From positions 1 through 64,000 of the forward strand of contig NZ_QFOA01000003.1 of the NCBI RefSeq assembly GCF_003248505.1: a stretch of DNA of 64,000 bases, read 5' to 3'. A program made the translations under genes and the position numbers. The stretch is from Sphingobium sp. (lineage in GTDB: Bacteria > Pseudomonadota > Alphaproteobacteria > Sphingomonadales > Sphingomonadaceae). Positions 15,876 through 23,259 of this stretch are shown piece by piece; the first letter of the stretch is position 1; the number at the start of each line of letters is the position of its first letter. A model generated the notes under the pieces. It saw nothing but the letters and a program-made list of their open reading frames with translations, was not told the origin of the DNA and did no database searches.

Positions 15876-16772
15876 GTGGCCGCGCGCGGTATCGCCATTC
15901 CCTTCGCCGTCTGTTGCCTGGGTGTCGCGCTCTTTTCGGTGATGGACGCGACGATGAAGGGGCTCAGCCTGTCCATCGGCCTCTACAACGCGTTGTTCTG
16001 GCGCGCCGTCACAGGCACCGTGTTCGGCCTTGCGCTGATGCTGCTGACGCGCCAGCGTTGGCCGGTCGCGGCGGTACTGCGCATCCACGTGCTGCGCGGG
16101 GTTGTGGTCGCGGCGATGGCGGCGTTGTTCTTCTGGGCGATCATGCGGCTGCCCCTGGCCGAAGCCATCGCCCTGTCCTTCATCGCGCCGCTCATCGCGC
16201 TCTATCTCGCCGCCCTTTTGCTCAAGGAGCATGTCGGGCGGCAGGCCATCGGTGCGTCGCTGCTGGGGCTGGTGGGCGTCGGCGTCATCCTTTCGGGCAA
16301 GCTTTCGGGCAGCTATGCGCCAGATGCGCTGACCGGCGCGGCGGCGGTGCTGGCATCGGCCGTGCTCTTTGCCTGGAACCTCATCATCCAGCGGCAACAG
16401 GCGCAGGTCGCGTCCCCGATCGAAGTCGCCTTTTTCCAGCATCTCGTCATGCTCGGCGTGTTCGCGCTGGGCGCTCCGCTACTGGTCGCGACGCCGCCGC
16501 TGCACGCGCTGCCTCTCGTGCTGCTGGCAGCGACACTCGCCTTCACGTCGCTGGCGGCGCTGGCCTGGGCCTATGCCCGGGCGGAGGCGCAGCGGCTCAT
16601 ACCCGTCGAATATAGCGCGTTCCTGTGGGCCGCGATCATCGGCTGGCTGGCTTTCGGCGAGCGGGTGACAGGGACGACGCTGGCGGGCGCCTTGCTGATC
16701 GTCGCCGGGTGCCTTATCGCCGCGCGCGCAAAGCGGGCGGACCTCGCCCATGTGGAGGCAGGAGCGGTATGA
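15876..16772 (+). CDS. EamA/DMT-family transporter
   Basis: The hydrophobic protein of 298 residues has about ten membrane helices arranged as two EamA repeats, the drug/metabolite transporter layout. Landmarks are FSVMDATMKGLS in the first helix and FLWAAIIGWLAFGERVTGTTLAGALLIVAGC in helices 9-10, which is close to the usual WGEXXSXXXXIGXXLI pattern. It probably exports or imports a small metabolite across the inner membrane. The start is a GTG at 15876, 13 bp after ispG; no ATG is available at the right length. Confidence 0.85.
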   Translation: MAARGIAIPFAVCCLGVALFSVMDATMKGLSLSIGLYNALFWRAVTGTVFGLALMLLTRQRWPVAAVLRIHVLRGVVVAAMAALFFWAIMRLPLAEAIALSFIAPLIALYLAALLLKEHVGRQAIGASLLGLVGVGVILSGKLSGSYAPDALTGAAAVLASAVLFAWNLIIQRQQAQVASPIEVAFFQHLVMLGVFALGAPLLVATPPLHALPLVLLAATLAFTSLAALAWAYARAEAQRLIPVEYSAFLWAAIIGWLAFGERVTGTTLAGALLIVAGCLIAARAKRADLAHVEAGAV

Positions 16773-17257
16773 GCGACATCGGCATCAGGGACGCACGGCC
16801 CGAAGATATCGACACGATCCTGACCTTCATCCGCGCGCTCGCCGACTATGAGCGCCTCACTCACGCGGTGAAGGCGGATCGCGATATGCTGGCGCGGCAT
16901 CTGTTCGGGCCGCGCCCGATGGCCGAGGTGCTGATCGCCGAGCACGAGGGCGCAGCGGTCGGCTTCGCGCTCTTCTTCCACAATTTCTCGACCTTCGAAG
17001 CGCGGCCGGGTATTTACCTCGAGGACCTGTTCGTGCTGCCGCAGGCGCGGGGGCTGGGCGCGGGCAAGGCGCTGCTCGCCCGCCTTGCAAGCCTTGCGAT
17101 CGAGCGCGACTGCGCCCGGCTCGAATGGTCGGTGCTCGACTGGAATGCGCCCGCCATCGCCTTCTATCGTGCGCTGGGGGCGCAGCCGATGGACGAATGG
17201 ACGGTGCAGCGGGTGGACGGCGACGCGCTCTTTGCGCTGAGTTCTGCTGCGGGGTAG
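16769..17257 (+). CDS. GNAT-family N-acetyltransferase
   Basis: The protein of 162 residues is a complete GNAT domain. It opens IGIRDARPEDIDTILTFIRALADYE, and has the strand YLEDLFVLPQARGLGAGKALLARLA containing the acetyl-CoA pyrophosphate loop (Q/R-x-x-G-x-G/A), and the closing NAPAIAFYRALGAQ. The pattern with YLEDLFV and WSVLDWN resembles the diamine/spermidine acetyltransferase (SSAT) branch, so a polyamine substrate is possible but unproven. Its ATG overlaps the transporter stop by four bases. Confidence 0.87.
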   Translation: MSDIGIRDARPEDIDTILTFIRALADYERLTHAVKADRDMLARHLFGPRPMAEVLIAEHEGAAVGFALFFHNFSTFEARPGIYLEDLFVLPQARGLGAGKALLARLASLAIERDCARLEWSVLDWNAPAIAFYRALGAQPMDEWTVQRVDGDALFALSSAAG

Positions 17258-17334
17258 GCAGGGGGCGATCCCGGGACGGTTCCCCGTCTACCGCCTCTAG
17301 CCTGCCCGCCGCGACGAGCCGCCGCTGCCCACCC

Positions 17335-17364
17335 TTGACGCAGACTCCCGCCTCGGCGCATTGT
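17335..17364 (+). promoter_or_regulatory. Possible ftsK promoter
   Basis: TTGACG (17335-17340) is a good -35 element. At 18 bp spacing CATTGT (17359-17364) is a weak -10. It lies 36 bp upstream of the ftsK ATG. Confidence 0.35.
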
Positions 17365-17399
17365 GCCGAAACGGAACATTTGGGGGACACAAGCAGATC

Positions 17400-19724
17400 A
17401 TGGCCGTCGGGCGCACCGTCAAGAGACAGCCGGAATGGCGCGAAATGCTCAAGCGCAGCCTTATCCGCAGCGGCGCGCTGATCGGCGCGCTGACGCTCAT
17501 CGCCGCCACGCTGTTCCTCGCTCTCGCGCTGTTGAGCTACGCGCCGAGCGATCCGTCGATGAACACGGTCGCAGGCGATCAGGTCGCCAACATCATGGGG
17601 CCGCCGGGCGCGTGGGCCGCCGATTTCCTGCTCTGGCTGCTGGGCGTGCCGGTCGCGCTGATCCTTCCGCTGATGGCGATCTCCGCGCGGCGGCTGTGGG
17701 GCGATCAGGACATGAGCGGGTGGAAGGGGCAGTTCGGCAAGAGCCTGCTCGGCATCGCCCTTGTCGGCATCGCGCTTTCCCTGTTCCAGACCGAACCGCT
17801 CGTCGGCCTGCCCGCCGGGTGGGGCGGGGTCATAGGGCTCGTCACCGCCAAGGGCATCGCCAGCCTGACCGCGCAGGCCCCCGTCGCGGCGCCCTGGATC
17901 AAGGGCGTGCTGATCGTCGTGGCGCTGATCGCGGGTTTATTCTGCTGGTATCGCAGCCTCGCGCTCGAAAAGCCGATCATCGCGCTGCGCCGCCCGACAC
18001 TTCCCCGCCTCAGCCTGCCGAAACCGGCTCTGGCGCTGGCGGGACCGTCGCCGCGCGAAGAGTTTTTCGACGAGGACGACGAACCGGCGGAGCGAGTCAT
18101 CACGCCACGGCGACAGGTGTCGAACGAGCCCAAGCCGCCCATCACCATCCAGACGCCCAAGCCCGCGCCGACCCAGCGCGCGATGGCCCCGGTCAGCCAA
18201 GACGATCTGTTCGGCAACAGCTCGCTGCCCTCGCCCGACCTTCTCAATCCCATCCCCGCCAACCAGGGCGGCAAGATCGACAAGGCTGCGTTGGAACGCA
18301 ACGCCCGTCTGCTCGAATCGGTACTCGACGACTTCCATGTGAAGGGCAACATCACCGAAGTGCGCCCCGGCCCGGTCGTCACCATGTACGAACTGGAACC
18401 CGCGCCCGGTATCAAGGCGAGCCGCGTGATCGCGCTGGCCGACGACATCGCTCGCAACATGTCCGCGCTCTCGGCGCGCGTCGCGACCATTCCGGGCCGC
18501 ACCGTCATCGGCATCGAACTGCCCAACGCCCATCGGGAGGGGGTGTCCTTTCGCGAGCTTATCACGTCGGAACAGTTCGGGCAGGAAGCGACCCTGCCGA
18601 TCATTCTGGGCAAGAATATCTCGGGCGAACCGATCATCGCCGATCTGGCGCCGATGCCGCACCTGCTGATCGCGGGCACCACCGGGTCGGGCAAGTCGGT
18701 GGGCCTCAACGCCATGATCCTGTCGTTGCTCTACCGCATGACGCCCGATCAGCTGCGGCTCATCATGATCGATCCCAAGATGCTGGAACTGTCGACCTAT
18801 GACGACATCCCGCATCTGCTCGCGCCCGTGGTGACGGAGCCGAGCAAGGCGATTCGCGCGCTCAAATGGGCGGTGGAGCAGATGGAGGATCGCTATCGCA
18901 TGATGGCGTCGATCTCGGTCCGCAACCTCGCCAACTATAATGAGAAGGTCCGCGCCGCCAAGGCGAAGGGCAAGCCGCTGGGTCGTCGCGTCCAGACCGG
19001 CTACGACGCAGAAACCGGCAAGCCCATCTATGAGGAGGAGCAGCTCGACTTCCAGCCGCTGCCGCAGATCGTGGTGGTGGTGGACGAACTGGCCGACCTC
19101 ATGATGACGGCGGGCAAGGAAGTCGAATTCCTGATCCAGCGTCTGGCGCAGAAAGCGCGCGCTGCGGGCATCCATCTCATCCTCGCCACGCAACGGCCGT
19201 CGGTCGACGTCATCACCGGCGTCATCAAGGCGAACCTGCCGACCCGCATCAGCTTTTTCGTTACCAGCAAGATCGACAGCCGCACGATCCTGGGCGAACA
19301 GGGCGCGGAACAGCTGCTGGGCAAAGGCGACATGCTTTATATGCACGGTGGCAAGGGGCTGATGCGCGTCCATGGCCCCTTCGTGTCCGACGACGAGGTG
19401 CGCGTGGTCGCCGATCACTGGCGCGCGCAGGGGCAGCCCGACTATATCTCCGCCGTGACCGAGGAGCCGGAGGAAGGCAGCTTCGCGCTGGACGGCGTCG
19501 ACCTAGGCGACGACAGCCCCGACGCCCAGCTGTTCCGCAAGGCCTGCCAGCTGGTGTTCGAAAATCAGAAGGCGTCGACCAGCTGGCTGCAACGCCAGTT
19601 GCGCGTCGGCTACAACAGCGCCGCCCGCCTCATCGAGCGCATGGAGGAAGAAGGGCTGGTCGGCCCGCCCAACCATGTGGGCCGCCGCGAAGTGCTGCGC
19701 GATGAAAACGGCAATCCGATCTGA
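17400..19724 (+). CDS. ftsK: DNA translocase FtsK
   Basis: FtsK anchors at the septum and pumps DNA toward dif so that XerCD can resolve chromosome dimers. In this 774-residue protein the first 200 residues contain four or more membrane helices. A proline-rich linker (about 210-290) is shorter than in E. coli. Then follow the alpha/beta motor (Walker A GTTGSGKSVGLNAM, Walker B IVVVVDELADLMM) and the C-terminal gamma winged helix that reads KOPS (ASTSWLQRQLRVGYNSAARLIERMEEEGLVG). The start at 17400 follows GGGGGACACAAGC. Confidence 0.94.
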   Translation: MAVGRTVKRQPEWREMLKRSLIRSGALIGALTLIAATLFLALALLSYAPSDPSMNTVAGDQVANIMGPPGAWAADFLLWLLGVPVALILPLMAISARRLWGDQDMSGWKGQFGKSLLGIALVGIALSLFQTEPLVGLPAGWGGVIGLVTAKGIASLTAQAPVAAPWIKGVLIVVALIAGLFCWYRSLALEKPIIALRRPTLPRLSLPKPALALAGPSPREEFFDEDDEPAERVITPRRQVSNEPKPPITIQTPKPAPTQRAMAPVSQDDLFGNSSLPSPDLLNPIPANQGGKIDKAALERNARLLESVLDDFHVKGNITEVRPGPVVTMYELEPAPGIKASRVIALADDIARNMSALSARVATIPGRTVIGIELPNAHREGVSFRELITSEQFGQEATLPIILGKNISGEPIIADLAPMPHLLIAGTTGSGKSVGLNAMILSLLYRMTPDQLRLIMIDPKMLELSTYDDIPHLLAPVVTEPSKAIRALKWAVEQMEDRYRMMASISVRNLANYNEKVRAAKAKGKPLGRRVQTGYDAETGKPIYEEEQLDFQPLPQIVVVVDELADLMMTAGKEVEFLIQRLAQKARAAGIHLILATQRPSVDVITGVIKANLPTRISFFVTSKIDSRTILGEQGAEQLLGKGDMLYMHGGKGLMRVHGPFVSDDEVRVVADHWRAQGQPDYISAVTEEPEEGSFALDGVDLGDDSPDAQLFRKACQLVFENQKASTSWLQRQLRVGYNSAARLIERMEEEGLVGPPNHVGRREVLRDENGNPI

Positions 19725-19775
19725 TGGACCGACCGGCGATTGCATATTACGCAACCGCAACAACGTCGTTCGCAC

Positions 19776-19804
19776 TTGCAGCATAACGCGCTGCCCCGCA
19801 TAAG
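19776..19804 (+). promoter_or_regulatory. Promoter of small RNA copy B
   Basis: TTGCAG (19776-19781), a 17-bp spacer and CATAAG (19799-19804). The spacing, and the 2-bp gap to the shared core, are identical to copy A at 13059. Confidence 0.6.
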
Positions 19805-19806
19805 GA

Positions 19807-19870
19807 ACGGGCCTTTCAGGCATCCTCTCCTAAAACTTTCGGGCCGGTCTTCGTGATCGGCCTTTTTTTT
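19807..19870 (+). ncRNA. Putative small RNA, copy B of a two-member family
   Basis: Positions 19807-19838 are identical over 32 nt to copy A (13090-13121), including the CCTCTCCT anti-Shine-Dalgarno-like stretch. The terminator is unrelated in sequence: the arms 19842-19849 and 19855-19862 form an 8-bp stem with one G-U pair and a TTCGT loop, followed by eight T. Conservation of promoter geometry and core, with free change of the terminator, is what a duplicated small-RNA gene under selection would show. Confidence 0.7.
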
Positions 19871-19987
19871 GGGTGCTTCACCGACGCTCGCGCCAAAAAT
19901 GTTGCTACAACGGAACGACCGGGTTCACAGCGGGTTCAATCGCCACGACCTAGAACCCCGTTTCCCACCATCATGGAGTCGATCCCG

Positions 19988-20623
19988 ATGAAGCGCATCA
20001 TGGCGCCCTTCATGCTTGCCCTGTCCGTGCCGGCCATGACGCTGGCCGGTGCGGCCATAGCGCAGCAGCAGCCCCAGTCCGATTTGGCGAAGGTGCAATC
20101 CTATATCCGCGCCGTCACCACCATGACCGCCGATTTCAGCCAGACCGACCGCAACGGCCAAACGCTGACCGGTCAGTTGACGCTCAGGCAACCGGGCAAA
20201 ATCCGTTTCCAGTATCAAAAGGGCGTGCCGCTGCTGATCGTGGGCGACGGCAAGGCGCTGACCGTGATCGACTATGACGTGCGTCAGGTTCAGCGCTGGC
20301 CTATCGGCAATTCGCCGCTGGGCGCGCTGATCGACCCGTCGAAGGACCTGTCGAAATTCGGCAAGGTGATCGCGACCGACGATCCGTCCATCCTCAGCGT
20401 GCAGGCGCGCGATCCGCGCCGTCCCGAATTCGGCACCATCACCATGATCTTCAAGCGTGACGCTTCCGGTCCGGCAGGGCTGACGCTCTATGGCTGGGTA
20501 TCGCTCGATTCGCAGAACAATCGAACTGCCGTCCGCCTTTCCAACCAGCGCTATGGCGTGCCGGTCGCGGATTCGGCGTTCCGCTGGACCGATCCGCGTC
20601 CGCGCGGCCGATCCGGAGGATAA
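19988..20623 (+). CDS. lolA: Outer-membrane lipoprotein carrier protein LolA
   Basis: LolA carries lipoproteins from the LolCDE transporter across the periplasm to the outer membrane. The 211-residue precursor has a signal peptide (cleavage probably after AIA, near residue 24). It then shows the family strand patterns TMTADFSQTDRNGQTLTGQL, RQPGKIRFQYQKGVPLLIVGDGKALTVID, and the convex lid region. The start at 19988 is preferred over the in-frame ATG at 19973 because GGAG at 19975-19978 is a correctly spaced binding site for it. ftsK-lolA adjacency is common in alphaproteobacteria. Confidence 0.9.
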   Translation: MKRIMAPFMLALSVPAMTLAGAAIAQQQPQSDLAKVQSYIRAVTTMTADFSQTDRNGQTLTGQLTLRQPGKIRFQYQKGVPLLIVGDGKALTVIDYDVRQVQRWPIGNSPLGALIDPSKDLSKFGKVIATDDPSILSVQARDPRRPEFGTITMIFKRDASGPAGLTLYGWVSLDSQNNRTAVRLSNQRYGVPVADSAFRWTDPRPRGRSGG

Positions 20624-20642
20624 AAAGAGCCTTGGGGGAGAC

Positions 20643-20668
20643 GAACGGAAAAAGCGCCCTTTTCGTTC
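20643..20668 (+). terminator. Weak AT-rich hairpin after lolA
   Basis: GAACG (20643-20647) pairs with CGTTC (20664-20668), with an imperfect AAAAG/CTTTT inner stem. It lies 20 bp after the lolA stop and may end that transcript. Confidence 0.35.
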
Positions 20669-20788
20669 ATCCAGCGCTCATATGGATCGCGCTATCCAAA
20701 CATCCACGGCGCGAGAGACCACCGGGATTTTCCCCCCTGTTACCCGGTTTCCCCTTCGCGTCGCAAAGCGCTTCAAGGGCGCGATCGA

Positions 20789-20820
20789 GACCCCCGTTCC
20801 ATGCCCCCGGAGCGGGGGTC
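20789..20820 (+). other. GC-rich hairpin upstream of xth
   Basis: GACCCCCG (20789-20796) pairs with CGGGGGTC (20813-20820) over a 16-nt loop. The sequence after it is TTACTTTG, without a real T-tract. It lies 80 bp before the exonuclease gene and may be a leader structure or a weak terminator. Confidence 0.4.
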
Positions 20821-20900
20821 TTACTTTGTGCGTTCTCGCGCCGCCCGCCGGACCTTGCGACCGCTTGCGCAACGATGCGCGCGCTCCTAGGTGGCTTGGC

Positions 20901-21701
20901 ATGGCCGACACGCTCTCCATCTGCTCCTGGAACATCAACAGTGTCCGGGCGCGCATCGACATCGTCGAACAGCTGCTGCGGGACGAAGCGCCCGATGTCC
21001 TGTGCCTTCAGGAAACGAAGGTCGTAAACGACATCTTCCCGACCGACATGTTCCGCCGCATGGGCTATGTCCATCAGGTGCTGAACGGCCAGCGGATGCA
21101 CCATGGCGTCGCAATCTTGAGCAAGGTGCCGATGTGGGAGGACGACCGGCTCGACTGGCAGGCCAATGGCGAAGCGCGCCATGTCGGCGTCCGGCTCGAC
21201 AACGGCGTGCGGATCGAGAATGTCTATGTCCCCGCCGGAGGCGACGTGCCCGACCGCACGGTCAATCCCAAGTTCGGCCAGAAGCTCGATTTTCTCGAAC
21301 GCATGATCGAATGGTCCGGCGCGCTCGACGACAAGCCGACGATCCTCACCGGCGATTTCAATATCGCTCCGCTCGAATGCGACGTGTGGAGCCACCGCCA
21401 GCTGCTCGACGTGGTCAGCCATACGCCCATCGAATGCGAAACGCTGGCCCGGCTTCAGGCGTCCAACGACTGGGTCGACATCGGTCGCCACTTCCATCCC
21501 GCGCCCGCCCGGCTCTATACCTGGTGGAGCTATCGGGCGAAGGACTGGGCGGCATCCGACCGGGGGCGGCGGCTCGACCATATGTGGATGACGCGCGACG
21601 TGGCGGAAAAAGCGGTCAGTCACCGCGTCGTCGAATCCGCGCGCAGCTGGGTCAAGCCGTCCGACCATATTCCCATCATTACCGAGTTCGCCTTCCCATG
21701 A
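20901..21701 (+). CDS. xth: Exodeoxyribonuclease III (AP endonuclease)
   Basis: The enzyme cuts DNA at abasic sites and removes 3' blocking groups in base-excision repair. The 266 residues show the endonuclease/exonuclease/phosphatase fold: [12 protein letters not shown] (metal-binding Asn), LCLQETKV (Glu), VYVPAGG, the catalytic Asp/Asn in [10 protein letters not shown], and the closing RRLDHMWM and KPSDHIPI with the catalytic histidine. The start at 20901 gives the usual short N-terminus. ribA begins inside its stop codon. Confidence 0.93.
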   Translation: MADTLSICSWNINSVRARIDIVEQLLRDEAPDVLCLQETKVVNDIFPTDMFRRMGYVHQVLNGQRMHHGVAILSKVPMWEDDRLDWQANGEARHVGVRLDNGVRIENVYVPAGGDVPDRTVNPKFGQKLDFLERMIEWSGALDDKPTILTGDFNIAPLECDVWSHRQLLDVVSHTPIECETLARLQASNDWVDIGRHFHPAPARLYTWWSYRAKDWAASDRGRRLDHMWMTRDVAEKAVSHRVVESARSWVKPSDHIPIITEFAFP

Positions 21702-22759
21702 CCGGCCGGACCGCCGCCCGGGCCATCGACGCGCTGCGCCGTGGCTGGCCGATCCGCCTGCGGGCGGGCGACGGTGCCCTGCGGCTGATGGCGGTGGAGG
21801 GGGCGGACGCTGTGACGCTGGCGGATTTCGATCCTCTGGGCCGCGCCGACATCCTCATTTCCGCCGCGCGGGCCGAAACGCTGAAGCTTGCGAACCAGCT
21901 TGCCGCCGCCGATCCCGATTTGCCCGTGCTGCTGGAGCGCGCACCGTGGATCGACGCGGATGTGGCGACGGCCATTTCCGATCCGGTGCTCGATCTCGCG
22001 TCGCCGCTCAAGGGCCCGTTCCGTGCGCTCCCGCTTGTGGCGCCCCATGCCGCCGCGGCGGCCTTGCGGCTCGCCCGACTGGCGGGCATCCTCCCCGCTT
22101 TCTTCGTTGCCGCCACCGATGGCGGGGTCGAAGTAGATCTCGATACGCACGATATCGCGACCTATGACGATGCTGTCCATCTCGCTGTCGCGACTCGCGC
22201 GCGCCTGCCCGTGGCCACCAGCGAATCTGCGGAAATCGTTGCCTTCCGCAGCCCCGACGAACCGCGCGAACATGTCGCGCTGGTGATCGGGCAGCGCGAC
22301 GGGACCCCGCCCGTCATCCGCATCCACAGCGAATGCCTGACAGGCGACGTTCTGGGCAGCCTCAAATGCGACTGCGGGCCGCAACTCCACGATGCGTTGA
22401 GCCAGATCGCCGACGCCCGCTGGGGCATCCTTCTCTACCTGCGGCAGGAGGGACGGGGCATCGGCCTCGTCAACAAGCTGCGCGCCTACGCGCTTCAGGA
22501 TCAGGGGTTCGACACGGTCGACGCCAATGTCCGCCTGGGCTTCGCCATCGACGCGCGTGACTTTTCGGTGGCAGCGCGGATGCTCGACCTTCTGGGCGTA
22601 CGCGCCGTGCGGCTGCTGACCAACAATCCCGACAAGGTCGCGGGGCTGGAGGCGGCGGGGATTGAGGTGGTCGAACGGCTGCCGATCATCCTGCCGACCA
22701 ATCCGCATAACGAACGCTATCTCGCCACCAAACGCGACCGCACCGGCCACCAGCTGTGA
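21698..22759 (+). CDS. ribA: GTP cyclohydrolase II with degenerate RibB-like N-terminal domain
   Basis: RibA opens the imidazole ring of GTP, the first step of riboflavin synthesis. The C-terminal ~200 residues are a full RibA domain: [17 protein letters not shown] with three zinc-binding cysteines, [26 protein letters not shown] and a closing [19 protein letters not shown]. The preceding ~150 residues have the outline of a 3,4-dihydroxybutanone-phosphate synthase ([14 protein letters not shown], then [18 protein letters not shown]). They lack its acidic catalytic motif, so this half is probably inactive. Overlaps with xth and the YkuD gene indicate one operon. Confidence 0.9.
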   Translation: MTGRTAARAIDALRRGWPIRLRAGDGALRLMAVEGADAVTLADFDPLGRADILISAARAETLKLANQLAAADPDLPVLLERAPWIDADVATAISDPVLDLASPLKGPFRALPLVAPHAAAAALRLARLAGILPAFFVAATDGGVEVDLDTHDIATYDDAVHLAVATRARLPVATSESAEIVAFRSPDEPREHVALVIGQRDGTPPVIRIHSECLTGDVLGSLKCDCGPQLHDALSQIADARWGILLYLRQEGRGIGLVNKLRAYALQDQGFDTVDANVRLGFAIDARDFSVAARMLDLLGVRAVRLLTNNPDKVAGLEAAGIEVVERLPIILPTNPHNERYLATKRDRTGHQL

Positions 22760-23259
22760 ATGTCGTGCGGGTCGCATGCGCTTCGGGCCGCCTGACCTTC
22801 GGCGACCTCGACATGCTTTGCACAGTCGGGCGCGGCGGTGCCTGCGCCGCCGACGCGAAGCGGGAGGGCGACGGTTGCACACCGGTCGGGCGCTGGCCCA
22901 TTCGCGCCGTTTTGCTGCGCCCCGACACAGCCGCGCCGCGCGGCATTCGTCTGCCGTGGCGCTGGGTGCGGGCGGGGGACGGCTGGTCGGACGATCCGGC
23001 GGACCCCGCCTACAACCGTCCCGTGCGGCTGCCGCGCGGCTTTTCCGCGGAAACTCTGATCCGCGCCGACGATGCCTACGACGTGATCGTGATCCTCGGC
23101 CACAACGACGCACCGCCCCGGCCGGGTATGGGCAGCGCCATCTTCTTCCATCTGTCCGAAGGCCGCCCCACCGCCGGATGCGTCGCTGTGGACAGGGCCG
23201 ACATGTTGCGGCTGTTGCCGCTGCTTCGTCCGGGCGACGTCATGGACATCGTCGCCTAG
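22756..23259 (+). CDS. YkuD-type L,D-transpeptidase domain protein
   Basis: The protein of 167 residues has the catalytic YkuD signature [14 protein letters not shown], with the His and the nucleophilic Cys in the expected spacing, preceded by VIVILGHND. The family forms 3-3 peptide cross-links in peptidoglycan or attaches proteins to it. Unusually, there is no N-terminal signal peptide or membrane helix, and no peptidoglycan-binding domain. It starts with a GTG at 22756 that overlaps the ribA stop. Its TAG stop shares the bases CTAG with the stop of convergent glnD. Confidence 0.82.
   Translation: MNVVRVACASGRLTFGDLDMLCTVGRGGACAADAKREGDGCTPVGRWPIRAVLLRPDTAAPRGIRLPWRWVRAGDGWSDDPADPAYNRPVRLPRGFSAETLIRADDAYDVIVILGHNDAPPRPGMGSAIFFHLSEGRPTAGCVAVDRADMLRLLPLLRPGDVMDIVA

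Noticed and set aside
20789..20820. Third member of the small-RNA family before xth
   Set aside because: It has a strong hairpin but lacks the 32-nt core, the matching promoter and a T-tract.
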